Shown here one piece after another: positions 46,322 to 55,924 of a stretch of 64,000 nt of DNA; the stretch's first letter is position 1; each line of letters starts with the position of its first letter. The notes under the pieces are model-generated. The model made no database searches and was not told the DNA's origin. It was given only the letters and a program-made list of their open reading frames with translations. Both the position numbers and the translations under genes were made by a program. The DNA comes from Coprobacillaceae bacterium UN01-12pH3A (GTDB lineage Bacteria > Bacillota_I > Bacilli_A > Erysipelotrichales > Coprobacillaceae): assembly GCA_027676805.1 (NCBI GenBank), contig JAQENU010000005.1, positions 1 to 64,000 of the forward strand, given 5' to 3'.

Positions 46322-47110
46322 TTGAAGAAAGATATTGGCAGTGAGTTAGAAAGATGCATAAACGAAGATTTTAGAGGATTTGAACTGTTATATCAGCCGC
46401 TGGTTGATTCAAATACTCAGCATGTTATAGGGTTTGAAGCTTTGATTCGCTGGAATTATCCGGGGATTGGCAGTATCTCTCCATCCATTTTTATTCCTTT
46501 ATTAGAAAAAGAAGGACAAATGATTCGATTAGGGAAATGGATTATCTGTACAGTCTTTAAACAACTGCAAGAATGGCAAAAAACAAACCCATATCTTCAG
46601 GCAAATATAAATATTTCGACCTGTCAGATTGAATTCAAAAGCTTTGCAGATGATCTAGTTGCTTGGATAAAAAAATATCAAATAAATCCAGCAACTATCG
46701 TGTTTGAATTAACGGAAACAAAAGAATGGCAGGAGCTGGCAGCAGCGAAAAGGATAATCGAAAAGCTATATAAACTAGGCATAACGTTTGCTATAGATGA
46801 CTTTGGCACTGGATATTCAACATTTGAAGTATTTAGGACACTTAAATGCAGTGAAATAAAGATCGACCGAATGTTTATAGATAAAATTGTGAAATCCGAT
46901 ATGGATCAAAAAATAGTGAAGTTTTTGGTTCTGCTCTGTCATTCATTGGGAAAGACAGTATGTGCAGAAGGCATAGAAAACCAGCTGACAAAAGATTTAT
47001 TATGCAATTTGGGCGTTGATCTATTACAAGGATATTATTTTGATCCGCCGCTTACACCGAAAAGCTTCGCGGAAAAGTACATAGAAAATAGTGAGTTATG
47101 CATGGTTTGA
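46322..47110 (+). CDS. EAL-domain cyclic-di-GMP phosphodiesterase
   Basis: A stand-alone EAL domain of about 262 residues with no sensor or membrane segment. Catalytic residues are intact: GFEALIRW, Asn in NINIS, ELTET, the Asp pair in AIDDFGTGYST, Lys in EIKIDR, AEGIE and QGYYFDPP. It should cleave c-di-GMP to pGpG in the cytoplasm. Start: GGAGGAG at 46309-46315 lies 8 nt before the TTG at 46322, while the in-frame ATG at 46307 has no upstream site; ATG at 46307 or 46316 remains possible. The LRR surface protein follows. Confidence 0.9.
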   Translation: MKKDIGSELERCINEDFRGFELLYQPLVDSNTQHVIGFEALIRWNYPGIGSISPSIFIPLLEKEGQMIRLGKWIICTVFKQLQEWQKTNPYLQANINISTCQIEFKSFADDLVAWIKKYQINPATIVFELTETKEWQELAAAKRIIEKLYKLGITFAIDDFGTGYSTFEVFRTLKCSEIKIDRMFIDKIVKSDMDQKIVKFLVLLCHSLGKTVCAEGIENQLTKDLLCNLGVDLLQGYYFDPPLTPKSFAEKYIENSELCMV

Positions 47111-47206
47111 TTGAAAAATGGGTGGAATAAAAAATCAATGGAAAAAAATCTGAAAATAGAAGGAGCGCCAAGGTAACTATTGGGAGTAACATATAAGGAG
47201 GATAAT

Positions 47207-49324
47207 ATGAAAAAATCAATAAAATATATATTAAGCATGTTAGGGATATTCTCTCTTTCTTTAGGGATGACCATACATCAGCTTGATAAAAAAGATAATC
47301 AGATATATGCAAGTGATGGAGAAGTGCTGCTTAATGAAGCAAACTTTCCTGATCCGGTGTTTCGCTCAATAATCAGTAATGTTGCTGATGCTGATAAAGA
47401 TGGTCGATTGAGCATTGATGAACAAGAAGCGATTACATGGTTTGACATAGTTGCAGATGAGGATGGAATAGCGAGTGTAAAGGGAATTGAATATTTTAGT
47501 CAATTAACAGATTTAAGTGTGACAGGCAGTCAAATTACAGAACTTGACCTGACCAAAAATACTCAGCTTATAAATTTGATCATCAATGATACCAACATTT
47601 CAAGATTAAATTTAAGTAATAAGACAGAACTTATGTTAGTCAGTTTAAGTGGTAATACTAACCTGAATACGCTTGATTTAACAAATTGTTTAGCTTTAGA
47701 AGATTTATCTTTATTGAGATCAAATATTTCTAAATTAGATTTAAGCGGATGTCCTAATCTTGTCGAGCTTGATACAGGATTTTCACCTGTTTCATCTGTA
47801 AACTTAAGTGAAAATTCGGTGCTGACTACATTGAGAATGAACGATAATCAGTTAACAAAGATTGATTTAAGTGCAAACACAGAGTTAGAGCGTGTTTATC
47901 TGGATAATAACCAGTTAAGCAAAATTGATTTTAGCGACAATAAAAAATTGACAAGAATCAATGTAGCGGATAATCAGCTTACTGAATTGAATCTTGCAGA
48001 AAATCCACTGCTGATATCATTAACCTGTTCAGGAAATAATCTTTCAAATTTAGATCTTAGCCACAATAAATTGTTGGAAGATTTATCAATAAGCCGTAAT
48101 CATTTAGCGGATCTTACTATGAATGAGGTGGATTTTCCGAATCTAACGTATATTGTCAATGCTACGCAATCTGTCGAGACAGAAATTAAAAAAAGTGATG
48201 GTAAATATATCCTTGATCTCAACTTACTGGTTAGTAAAGAGAATCTTTCTAAGGTAGTAATGGTTGATGGCGGAATTTTGGATGCGGCGACGGGAAGAGT
48301 TACCTATGATGTGAAACCGGCAGCTATTCAATATACCTATCAGATAGGTACATTTGGTGGTAAAGTACGCTCTATGAGTGTTACCGGAACGCCAGTGTAT
48401 AAAAATAAAATTACATTTTTTGATCATGCTGGCAATATTTTGAAAATAGACTATGTCGAAGACGGCGCACAGGGAGTGGCACCTGCTGACCCAATAAGAG
48501 AAGGCTATACATTTATGGGATGGGATAAAGTGCTCACTAATATTACAGATGAAATGAATTTCTATCCTTTATTTAACATAAATACATATACTATTAAATT
48601 TGTTGATGATGATGGAACGGTTTTAGATACTCAAAAAGTTGAGTATGGGAAGGATGCCAAATTACCCACCGCTCCCCAAAGAACAGGGTATATTTTTACT
48701 GGTTGGGATAAAGAAGCAACCCACATTCAACAGGATATGAGTATTAAAGCGCAGTATAAGATAATCGAGTATACCGTGATCTTTCAAGATTACGATGGAA
48801 CTGTCATCAGTATACAAAAAGTGGACTATAATACCGCAGCGAATTACCCGGAAGCACCAATTCGTCAAGGGCATACATTTATCGGTTGGAATGAGGACTT
48901 CCAAAACGTATTAAGTGATATGATAGTAGAAGCGATGTACACGATTAATCAATATAATGTTGTCTTTATCGATTTTGATGATACTGTTTTAAATGAACAA
49001 CGCGTAGAGTATCTAAAAGATGCCACAGCACCAACACTGCCATCTCGTGAAGGCTATACATTTATTGGCTGGGATCAAATATTCACCGGTGTCAAAGAAG
49101 ATTTAATTATCAGAGCCGTATATGAAAAGAAAGATCAGCTATCAGTCGATATTGAACAAAATCCAGATATAAACAGTAATCAAACAGTACCAGCACCTGT
49201 TGAGAAAAATCCTAATACGGGAGATTCCACGAATATGAATGTGATGATTCTATTGATGTTGTTGAGTTTGGGAGGCATGGCAAGACTGGCTCAAAGAAAA
49301 AGAAGTTATCTAAAAAAGCAGTAG
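47207..49324 (+). CDS. LRR and InlB-repeat cell-surface protein with NPNTG sorting signal
   Basis: A 705-residue surface protein. A signal peptide (MKKSIKYILSMLGIFSLSL) is followed by an EF-hand-like loop DADKDGRLSIDE (about residues 62-75). Leucine-rich repeats of about 21 residues span ~90-310. Four InlB B-type (Listeria-Bacteroides) repeats, each with a GYTFxGWD-like core, span ~402-645. The end has NPNTG (668-672), a hydrophobic helix and a basic tail, a sortase-type anchor with Asn in the first position. It is likely an adhesin. The ATG at 47207 follows AAGGAGG; upstream in-frame codons lack a site. Confidence 0.9.
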   Translation: MKKSIKYILSMLGIFSLSLGMTIHQLDKKDNQIYASDGEVLLNEANFPDPVFRSIISNVADADKDGRLSIDEQEAITWFDIVADEDGIASVKGIEYFSQLTDLSVTGSQITELDLTKNTQLINLIINDTNISRLNLSNKTELMLVSLSGNTNLNTLDLTNCLALEDLSLLRSNISKLDLSGCPNLVELDTGFSPVSSVNLSENSVLTTLRMNDNQLTKIDLSANTELERVYLDNNQLSKIDFSDNKKLTRINVADNQLTELNLAENPLLISLTCSGNNLSNLDLSHNKLLEDLSISRNHLADLTMNEVDFPNLTYIVNATQSVETEIKKSDGKYILDLNLLVSKENLSKVVMVDGGILDAATGRVTYDVKPAAIQYTYQIGTFGGKVRSMSVTGTPVYKNKITFFDHAGNILKIDYVEDGAQGVAPADPIREGYTFMGWDKVLTNITDEMNFYPLFNINTYTIKFVDDDGTVLDTQKVEYGKDAKLPTAPQRTGYIFTGWDKEATHIQQDMSIKAQYKIIEYTVIFQDYDGTVISIQKVDYNTAANYPEAPIRQGHTFIGWNEDFQNVLSDMIVEAMYTINQYNVVFIDFDDTVLNEQRVEYLKDATAPTLPSREGYTFIGWDQIFTGVKEDLIIRAVYEKKDQLSVDIEQNPDINSNQTVPAPVEKNPNTGDSTNMNVMILLMLLSLGGMARLAQRKRSYLKKQ

Positions 49325-49373
49325 TTTAATAGATGGGGATTTTATTATTAGTGTCTGATTTTAGAGGAAAAGA

Positions 49374-49406
49374 GGAAAGTCAATGATTTAAAAGACTTTC
49401 CTTTTT
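49374..49406 (+). terminator. Terminator of the LRR surface protein gene
   Basis: GGAAAGTC (49374-49381) pairs perfectly with GACTTTCC (49394-49401), followed by five T. Confidence 0.85.
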
Positions 49407-49498
49407 ATTAAATAGAGGAGAGTGTGGGTTAAATTAATAAAGTTTAAAAAACAGTTTTGTATTATAAGTAAGTTTATTAATAAAATTTGTGAAAAAGC

Positions 49499-49527
49499 TT
49501 TATTTTATATTTTATCTGTGCTACTAT
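49499..49527 (+). promoter_or_regulatory. Promoter of the his operon
   Basis: TG-C-TACTAT (TG at 49519-49520, -10 at 49522-49527) is an extended -10; TTTATT at 49499-49504 is 17 bp upstream. Transcription would begin near 49534, just before the leader-peptide ribosome-binding site. Confidence 0.55.
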
Positions 49528-49551
49528 ACTATCAAGCGGAAGGTGATCATT

Positions 49552-49605
49552 ATGAATACAAATCGAATTTCACAACAATTACATCACCATCATTGGATAC
49601 AGTAG
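49552..49605 (+). CDS. hisL: His operon leader peptide with four consecutive His codons
   Basis: A 17-codon ORF, MNTNRISQQLHHHHWIQ, preceded by GGAAGGTGAT at a proper distance. Residues 11-14 are four adjacent histidines (codons CAT CAC CAT CAT). It ends right before the first of a set of competing hairpins and about 125 nt upstream of hisZ. A ribosome stalled on these codons would signal lack of charged tRNA-His. This is the same logic as enterobacterial HisL but the peptide is unrelated in sequence. Confidence 0.85.
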   Translation: MNTNRISQQLHHHHWIQ

Positions 49606-49710
49606 GGTTATATCAGCAAATTGATACAGCCCATTTTGTGTTATTTCAAAGGGTTGTATCTAATGACAAAAACGTGCTAAGCAAGCGGGTCATTGGACTC
49701 GCTTTTTTGT
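49605..49710 (+). promoter_or_regulatory. His operon transcription attenuator
   Basis: Four competing segments are visible. A (49605-49615) pairs with B (49622-49632); B also pairs with C (GGGTTGTATC, 49651-49660), sharing its first Ts with AAT of the adjacent AATGAC (49662-49667). AATGAC pairs with GTCATT (D, 49689-49694). D is also the 5' arm of the terminator AGCGGGTC/GACTCGCT (49684-49691 with 49696-49703), followed by six T. A stalled ribosome at the His codons leaves A:B and C:D free (read-through); a ribosome at the stop codon covers A, so B:C forms and the terminator is made. Confidence 0.8.
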
Positions 49711-49729
49711 TTATCTGGAGGGGGAAAAT

Positions 49730-50710
49730 ATGGAGAATTACAAATTTGTGCTTCCCGAAGAAGCGCAGGAAGCGTTAAAAGGTCATGTCAGGACACTAAG
49801 AATGATGGAAACCAAGCTGAGAACAGTCTTCGATGACCATCGATATGATGAAGTGATGATACCGACATTTGAATACACGGATCTTTATCGGGACATTGCT
49901 ACCGGGATTGAAGTCGAACGATTATTTCAGTTTTTCAATAAAGATGGAAAGGCTATTTCATTAAGAGCTGATTTTACATTTCCGTTAGCTCGTTATCATG
50001 CACATGCCGCTTTGTCGGTGGGACGTTATTGTTATTTTGGGAAAGTTTACCGTAAGCAGCTTAGTCACAAAGGACGTCAAAGTGAAATCTATCAGGCTGG
50101 CATTGAATTGATGGGATTAGATGAAATCACCGGAGATCAGGAATGCTTAACGGTGTTATCGCAAAGCCTAAAGACGATGTCCTTATCCAATGTGCAAACA
50201 GAGTTAGGCAGTGCCGCTTTCTTTAGACGCTTGGAACATCTTATAAAAGATGACGGACAGTTAAAGACGATCCTAGATTATCGGGATATGAGTGCTATGG
50301 AACTATTTGTGAAAGAGAAAGTAAAAGGTCAGGTTATTGACCAAAAAATGGCAAATTTTTTAAATCAGCTGATTACTCTGACCGGAAAGCAGGAGGTCTT
50401 TATCGCAGCTAAAATGTATTTGGAAGATGAAACATTGCTGAAGGCATTAAACCATTTAGAGACGCTTTATTCTTCTTTTAAAGATCAGTTTGAGGATTTA
50501 ACAGTAGATTTAGCGATGGTACCAAAATTCAATTATTATACCGGCTTGATGATCAAAGCCTATCACTTAGATGCTGCAGAAGCGATCATTAGCGGCGGGC
50601 GTTATGATCAATTGCTTCAGGTTTTTGGGCGGGATAGTCAGGCGATAGGATTAAGCTTTAATTTAGATATGCTAAGTGAACTAGCGGATAAGGAGAAACA
50701 AGATGATTAA
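49730..50710 (+). CDS. hisZ: ATP phosphoribosyltransferase regulatory subunit HisZ
   Basis: A histidyl-tRNA-synthetase-like protein without aminoacylation function that forms an octamer with short HisG and makes it active and histidine-sensitive. It has the class II synthetase core ([52 protein letters not shown]) but is only 326 residues and lacks the anticodon-binding domain. GGAGGGGG precedes the ATG. It is the first enzyme gene after the attenuator and overlaps hisG by 8 nt. Confidence 0.94.
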   Translation: MENYKFVLPEEAQEALKGHVRTLRMMETKLRTVFDDHRYDEVMIPTFEYTDLYRDIATGIEVERLFQFFNKDGKAISLRADFTFPLARYHAHAALSVGRYCYFGKVYRKQLSHKGRQSEIYQAGIELMGLDEITGDQECLTVLSQSLKTMSLSNVQTELGSAAFFRRLEHLIKDDGQLKTILDYRDMSAMELFVKEKVKGQVIDQKMANFLNQLITLTGKQEVFIAAKMYLEDETLLKALNHLETLYSSFKDQFEDLTVDLAMVPKFNYYTGLMIKAYHLDAAEAIISGGRYDQLLQVFGRDSQAIGLSFNLDMLSELADKEKQDD

Positions 50711-51329
50711 GATCGCAGTGACAAAAGGAAGAATAGAAAAACAAGTTAGTCATTTGCTTTTAGAAGCCGGCTATGACATGCGCCCGCTATTAAATAAAGA
50801 TCGGGAGCTGTTGATTACCACACAGGATGATCTGCAATTTATCTTTGCCAAAGCGAATGATGTCCTCACCTTTTTAGAGCATGGCATTGTTGATATTGGC
50901 TTTGTAGGAAAAGATACTTTGGATGAAAGCGAATTTAACGATTACTATAATTTACTCGATTTAAAGATCGGTCAATGCTACTTTGCAGTTGCCAGTTATC
51001 CGCAGTATAGAGATACACAGTTTAACCGCCGTAAGCGTATTGCTTCAAAGTACACGACCATCGCTAAACGTTATTTTCAATCTAAATTAGAGGATGTAGA
51101 GATCATTAAGCTGGAAGGATCGGTTGAATTAGGTCCGATCGTAGGTATTGCAGATGCGATTGTTGATATTGTTGAAACAGGGTCAACATTAAAAGCCAAT
51201 GGTTTAGAAGTCATTGAAAAAATCAGTGATATCAGCACTCGCTGTGTCTGCAATAAAGTTAGTTTTAAATTTAAAAAAGAGGAAATAATGACGTTAGTTG
51301 AACGTCTGAAGGGGGAAACAACATGTTAG
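50703..51329 (+). CDS. hisG: ATP phosphoribosyltransferase, short form HisG
   Basis: First step of histidine biosynthesis: ATP + PRPP gives phosphoribosyl-ATP. At 208 residues it is the short form lacking the C-terminal regulatory domain, as expected with HisZ present. The PRPP-binding [20 protein letters not shown] region is visible near residues 145-164. It overlaps hisZ by 8 nt and hisD by 7 nt, consistent with translational coupling through the operon. Confidence 0.96.
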   Translation: MIKIAVTKGRIEKQVSHLLLEAGYDMRPLLNKDRELLITTQDDLQFIFAKANDVLTFLEHGIVDIGFVGKDTLDESEFNDYYNLLDLKIGQCYFAVASYPQYRDTQFNRRKRIASKYTTIAKRYFQSKLEDVEIIKLEGSVELGPIVGIADAIVDIVETGSTLKANGLEVIEKISDISTRCVCNKVSFKFKKEEIMTLVERLKGETTC

Positions 51330-52624
51330 AACGAATGAAATTTACAGGAGATTATACAGCATTGGATCAATTATTCAGCGCTCGTAAGGCCACGATTAAT
51401 AAAGAAGTCAATGAAACGGTAGAAAAAATCATTCAGGATATTATCGATCGTCAGGATGAAGCTTTGTTTGACTATGCCAAACGCTTTGATGGGTATGAGA
51501 TTAAAAGCCCTAAGGATCTTTTGGTTACTAAAGAGGAAGTGAATGAAGCAGTAGAACGTGTCGGGGATAACTTTATTCGCATCTTAGAAAGAACGAAGAG
51601 TCAGCTCATTGATTTCCACCAGCATCAATTAAGTCAGTCATGGTCCATATTTAAAGAAAACGGGGTCATCATGGGACAGATCGTCAGAGGATTAAGACGA
51701 GTAGCCTTATACGTTCCCGGAGGAACCGCAACCTATCCTTCAACAGTTCTTATGAATGCGATCCCTGCTCAGCTTGCCGGGGTCAAAGAGTTAATAATTA
51801 TTACACCTGTAAAAGCGGATGGAAAAGTAAGTGATGTCATATTAGCGGCAGCTCATGTCTGCGGTATCGAAACAATTTATAAAGTCGGGGGGGCACAAGC
51901 TGTTGCTGCTGTTGCCTATGGAACACCTTCGATTAAAAAAGTAGATAAGATTGTCGGACCGGGAAACATCTTTGTAGCAACTACCAAAAAATGCTGTTAC
52001 GGAGCCGTTGATATTGATATGATCGCCGGACCTAGTGAAGTGCTTGTGATTGCCGATGCATCGGCAAATCCCAAATATATTGCTGCGGATTTAATGAGTC
52101 AGGCAGAACATGATCGTTTAGCCAGTGCCATTTTAGTGACGACTTCGGCTTCGCTGGTAGAGGAAGTCGAAAAAGAGTTAACTCGCCAGTTAAATACACT
52201 GTCACGCCGAGAGATCATTGAAGAATCTTTGCAGAATTATGGCGGAGCCGTCCTCGTAGATTCAATTCAGGAAGCATTCGATGTATCGAATTATATAGCG
52301 CCGGAACATTTAGAAGTCTTGGTCGATCAGCCAATGAATACCCTGCCTTATATTGAAAATGCCGGATCCATCTTTTTAGGCGAATATACACCGGAACCAT
52401 TAGGGGATTATATGAGCGGAACAAACCATGTTCTGCCAACAAGCGGTACGGCTAAATTCTATTCCGCTTTAGGTGTATATGATTTTGTTAAATATTCCTC
52501 ATATAGTCAATATCCAAGAACCATCTTAAATACGTTTAAAGAGGATGTCATTGAATTTGCTCAATTAGAAGGCTTGGACGCTCATGCCAATTCAATTCAA
52601 GTCCGCTTTGAGGAGGAAGAGTAA
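51323..52624 (+). CDS. hisD: Histidinol dehydrogenase HisD
   Basis: NAD-dependent zinc enzyme that oxidises histidinol to histidine in two steps, the last steps of the pathway. Length 433. The conserved stretches [34 protein letters not shown] and the catalytic EHLEV region near the end are visible. GGGGGAAACA precedes the ATG inside the end of hisG. Confidence 0.97.
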   Translation: MLERMKFTGDYTALDQLFSARKATINKEVNETVEKIIQDIIDRQDEALFDYAKRFDGYEIKSPKDLLVTKEEVNEAVERVGDNFIRILERTKSQLIDFHQHQLSQSWSIFKENGVIMGQIVRGLRRVALYVPGGTATYPSTVLMNAIPAQLAGVKELIIITPVKADGKVSDVILAAAHVCGIETIYKVGGAQAVAAVAYGTPSIKKVDKIVGPGNIFVATTKKCCYGAVDIDMIAGPSEVLVIADASANPKYIAADLMSQAEHDRLASAILVTTSASLVEEVEKELTRQLNTLSRREIIEESLQNYGGAVLVDSIQEAFDVSNYIAPEHLEVLVDQPMNTLPYIENAGSIFLGEYTPEPLGDYMSGTNHVLPTSGTAKFYSALGVYDFVKYSSYSQYPRTILNTFKEDVIEFAQLEGLDAHANSIQVRFEEEE

Positions 52625-52625
52625 A

Positions 52626-53207
52626 ATGGAAACAATTAAGATTGCCAGGAAAACGAATGAAACGGATATTACTGTAGAACTAAAACTGAAGGGCGAAGGA
52701 AAAAGCTGTATTCATTCCGGTATCGGATTTTTAGATCATATGCTGACTCTTTTTGCTTTTCATTCCGGCATGGATCTTAATTTGACTTGTCAGGGGGATT
52801 TAGAGGTAGATACGCATCATTCGATTGAAGATATTGGTATCACGTTAGGACAGGCAATGGCTAAAGCCTTGGGAGAACGCAATGGAATTCAGCGATACGG
52901 AAATGCCTTCTTGCCGATGGATGAAGCGATGGCGCAGGTTACTTTAGATTTATGCCGCCGCAGTTATTTGGTTTACCATTGTGAACTGCCGGTTGAAAGA
53001 GTCGGGACTTTTGAATGTGAGATGCTGGAAGAGTTTCTGCGTGCATTTGCATTTAATACCCAGATGACGCTGCATGTTAATATGCTTTATGGAAAGAATG
53101 CGCATCATATGATTGAAGCGATTTTTAAAGGGCTGGGTCAAGCACTGAAACAAGCAATTCAATTCACTCAGGATCAGCGCCCAATGTCAACGAAAGGACA
53201 ATTATAG
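52626..53207 (+). CDS. hisB: Imidazoleglycerol-phosphate dehydratase HisB
   Basis: Manganese enzyme that dehydrates imidazoleglycerol phosphate to imidazole acetol phosphate. At 194 residues it is the monofunctional form without the phosphatase domain found in enterobacteria. Metal motifs GFLDHMLTLFAFHSG, DTHHSIEDIGI and the C-terminal HHMIEAIFKGLGQAL are visible. The ATG at 52626 follows GAGGAGGAAGAG; the longer frame from 52584 overlaps hisD. The next gene of the usual order, hisC, is absent. Confidence 0.95.
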   Translation: METIKIARKTNETDITVELKLKGEGKSCIHSGIGFLDHMLTLFAFHSGMDLNLTCQGDLEVDTHHSIEDIGITLGQAMAKALGERNGIQRYGNAFLPMDEAMAQVTLDLCRRSYLVYHCELPVERVGTFECEMLEEFLRAFAFNTQMTLHVNMLYGKNAHHMIEAIFKGLGQALKQAIQFTQDQRPMSTKGQL

Positions 53208-53216
53208 GTGAAGCAT

Positions 53217-53825
53217 ATGGTGATTATCATTGATTATCATGTTGGGAATTTAAAAAGTGTGTTGAATGGCTGCCGCCGAGCCGGAATAGAAGCTCAAATC
53301 AGCAGTGATAAAGAAACAATTAAAAATGCCAAAGCATTGATTTTGCCGGGAGTGGGAACATTTAAAGCGGCAATGGAGCATTTGAAAGAAACTGATCTTA
53401 TTGATACCATTCGTGAATGCAAAGAAAAGGGGACTCCTATTTTAGGAATCTGTTTAGGAATGCAAATTCTGTTTGAAGAAGGAAATGAAGTTTCTTTGAC
53501 AAAAGGACTGGGATTTTTATCAGGAAAAGTGGCACCTATCGAATGTACTCTTAAAATTCCCCATATGGGTTGGAATGAATTGTATTTTGAAAATGACCAC
53601 CCTTTGCTGAAATATGTATCAGAAAAAGAAGATGTTTATTTTGTGCATTCTTTTCAAGCCTACTGTCCTACTTGCGAAGTTGTAGCCTATGCTCGCTATA
53701 AAGAAGCTTATATTCCGGCAATTGTAGTAAAAGGCAATGTGATGGGGTGTCAGTTTCATCCGGAAAAAAGCGGAGAAACCGGAAAGAAAATCTTAAAGGC
53801 ATTTAAGGAGATGATTGCATGTTAA
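53217..53825 (+). CDS. hisH: Imidazole glycerol phosphate synthase, glutaminase subunit HisH
   Basis: Class I glutamine amidotransferase that supplies ammonia to HisF. Catalytic Cys is in GICLGMQIL, His-Glu in GCQFHPEKS. The sequence begins MVIIIDYHVGNL, matching the family start. I prefer ATG at 53217 (AGGTG 8 nt upstream); the adjoining GTG at 53208, directly after the hisB stop, is possible. It overlaps hisA by 7 nt. Confidence 0.95.
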   Translation: MVIIIDYHVGNLKSVLNGCRRAGIEAQISSDKETIKNAKALILPGVGTFKAAMEHLKETDLIDTIRECKEKGTPILGICLGMQILFEEGNEVSLTKGLGFLSGKVAPIECTLKIPHMGWNELYFENDHPLLKYVSEKEDVYFVHSFQAYCPTCEVVAYARYKEAYIPAIVVKGNVMGCQFHPEKSGETGKKILKAFKEMIAC

Positions 53826-54550
53826 TATTACCGGCTATTGATTTAAAAGATGGAAAAGTAGTGCGCTTATTTAAAGGGGACTATCAACAAGAAACGATCT
53901 ATGCACTTGATGCTGTGGAGATTGCCTCTTATTATGAAAAAGTAGGCGCTGATTTCTTACATTTAGTTGATCTAAACGGAGCAAAAGAGGGCTGCCGCAT
54001 CAATCAAAAGACAATTGCTTCTATTCGTGAGCATACTCAGCTGCCTATTGAATTGGGCGGAGGAATTCGTGATAAAGAGACTATCGCATTTTATTTAGAG
54101 GAGTTAAAAATAGATCGGATCATTTTAGGAACGGTGGCATTGAAAAATAAACCGTTGTTAAAAGAAGCGCTTCAGCTTTACGGGGCAGAAAAGATTGTCG
54201 TAGGTGTAGATATTAAAGACGGCTGTGTTGCTACTGAAGGCTGGCTGGATACCAGCAAAGTCGATTATCTTACTTTTCTAAAAGAGCTGGAAAGCCTGCA
54301 GGTTCGCTATGTGGTGGTCACCGATATTAGTAAAGACGGGACTTTAAGCGGACCAAATTTTGAACTGTATGAGAAAATTCGACAGGAAACCCATCTGCAA
54401 GTGATTGTATCCGGAGGCATCAGCTGTAAAGAAGATGTTTATCGAGTAAAAGACAATTACGGCTGTATTATTGGAAAGGCCTTTTATGATGGGAAAATAG
54501 ATTTAGAGGAGGTCATTACATGCTTAAAAAAAGAATCATTCCCTGTTTAG
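53819..54550 (+). CDS. hisA: ProFAR isomerase HisA
   Basis: TIM-barrel isomerase acting on N'-(5'-phosphoribosyl)-formimino-AICAR phosphate. [18 protein letters not shown] at the N-terminus, [12 protein letters not shown] and [11 protein letters not shown] show the two phosphate-binding halves. Length 243. AAGGAGATG precedes the start. It overlaps hisF by 31 nt, a long overlap for this operon. Confidence 0.95.
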   Translation: MLILPAIDLKDGKVVRLFKGDYQQETIYALDAVEIASYYEKVGADFLHLVDLNGAKEGCRINQKTIASIREHTQLPIELGGGIRDKETIAFYLEELKIDRIILGTVALKNKPLLKEALQLYGAEKIVVGVDIKDGCVATEGWLDTSKVDYLTFLKELESLQVRYVVVTDISKDGTLSGPNFELYEKIRQETHLQVIVSGGISCKEDVYRVKDNYGCIIGKAFYDGKIDLEEVITCLKKESFPV

Positions 54551-55278
54551 ATATAAAAGATGGAAAAGTGGTCAAAGGCATTCATTTTAACGGATTAAAA
54601 GAGGTCGGAGACCCGGTTGAACTGGCACGCCATTATGATGAGCAAGGGGCGGATGAAATCGTTTTTTTGGATATTACCGCAACCTATGAAAATCGCGATA
54701 CGATGTATGCATTAGTCGAAGAAGCTGCCGGATCTTTATCGATCCCTCTGGCAATTGGCGGTGGTGTCCGTCATTTAGATGATTTTAGAAAAGTACTGCT
54801 CTGCGGGGCCGATAAAATTTCGATCAACTCAGCAGCTATTCGTGAACCTGCACTGATTAATCAGGCGGCACAAGAATTTGGCAGTCAATGTGTAGTTGTC
54901 GCTATTGACGCAAAAAAGAATCCACAAACACATCGTTTTGAAGTGTATATTAAAGGCGGACGGGAAAATACCGGCATTGATCTTGTCACATGGGCAAAAG
55001 AATGCCAGCAAAGAGGTGCCGGCGAAATCCTTTTGACATCGATGGATAAGGATGGGACCCAATCCGGTTATGATATTGACATGCTGCAGGCAGTATGCGC
55101 TGCAACCCGTATTCCGGTTATTGCCAGCGGCGGGTGTGGAAGCATTGACGATATTATAGATGTATTTAAAAAGACAGATTGTGATGCGGCATTGGTGGCT
55201 TCTTTATTCCATTATGGAGTCAGTACGATCAGTGAAGTAAAAGAACGATTGAAAGAAAATAATATTCCAGTGAGGTAG
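54520..55278 (+). CDS. hisF: Imidazole glycerol phosphate synthase, cyclase subunit HisF
   Basis: TIM-barrel synthase that forms imidazoleglycerol phosphate and AICAR with HisH. Catalytic Asp residues are in [13 protein letters not shown] and [13 protein letters not shown]; the phosphate loops [11 protein letters not shown] and [11 protein letters not shown] are visible. Length 252. GAGGAGG precedes the ATG within hisA. HisI follows after 4 nt. Confidence 0.96.
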   Translation: MLKKRIIPCLDIKDGKVVKGIHFNGLKEVGDPVELARHYDEQGADEIVFLDITATYENRDTMYALVEEAAGSLSIPLAIGGGVRHLDDFRKVLLCGADKISINSAAIREPALINQAAQEFGSQCVVVAIDAKKNPQTHRFEVYIKGGRENTGIDLVTWAKECQQRGAGEILLTSMDKDGTQSGYDIDMLQAVCAATRIPVIASGGCGSIDDIIDVFKKTDCDAALVASLFHYGVSTISEVKERLKENNIPVR

Positions 55279-55282
55279 AAAG

Positions 55283-55924
55283 ATGAAACCAGATTTTAAT
55301 AAAATGCCGCTGATTCCGGCAATCGTACAGGATTATAAAACGAGTGTAGTGCTAATGCTTGCCTATGTGAATGAAGAAGCTTATGAAAAAATGCTGGAAG
55401 AAAAGCAGACTTATTTTTATTCTCGCAGCCGTCAGTCACTATGGCACAAGGGAGAAACATCCGGTCACTTTCAAAATATTAAATACATAGCGTTGGATTG
55501 TGATCAGGATACTTTATTGATTCAGGTGGAACAGATCGGAAATGCTTGTCATACAGGTGCCTACAGCTGTTTTTTCAATGATATCCAAGGAGAAGAAAGC
55601 CCAAGCACGATATTCCAATCTGTCTATGATTTAATTAAAGACCGTCAAGTTAATCCGATAGAAAATTCTTATACGAACTATCTTTTTGATCAAGGAACTG
55701 ATAAAATATGTAAAAAGATCGGGGAAGAAGCCAGCGAAACGATCATTGCGGCAAAAAATGAAGATCGCGATGAACTGATTGGTGAAATAGATGATCTTTT
55801 ATATCATATTTTTGTCCTGATGGCTAAAAAGAATATCTCTTTGCAGGATATTCAAAGCAAATTGAAAGAGCGCCATCAGATCACAGGCAATAAAAAAACA
55901 TTCCATCAAAAAGGAGAGTATTAA
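55283..55924 (+). CDS. hisI: Bifunctional phosphoribosyl-AMP cyclohydrolase / phosphoribosyl-ATP pyrophosphatase HisIE
   Basis: A fused enzyme of 213 residues catalysing the second and third steps. The N-terminal cyclohydrolase (about 1-110) has YFYSRSRQSLWHKGETSGH and the zinc-region CDQDTLLIQVEQIGNACHTG. The C-terminal HisE domain (about 115-205) has the GEEASETIIAAKNEDRDELIGE and LLYHIFVLM helices. It precedes hisK with a one-base overlap. Confidence 0.94.
   Translation: MKPDFNKMPLIPAIVQDYKTSVVLMLAYVNEEAYEKMLEEKQTYFYSRSRQSLWHKGETSGHFQNIKYIALDCDQDTLLIQVEQIGNACHTGAYSCFFNDIQGEESPSTIFQSVYDLIKDRQVNPIENSYTNYLFDQGTDKICKKIGEEASETIIAAKNEDRDELIGEIDDLLYHIFVLMAKKNISLQDIQSKLKERHQITGNKKTFHQKGEY

Noticed and set aside
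49422..49778. 118-codon plus-strand frame across the his leader
   Set aside because: It spans the promoter, attenuator and hisZ start, has no ribosome-binding site and conflicts with the leader peptide and hairpins.
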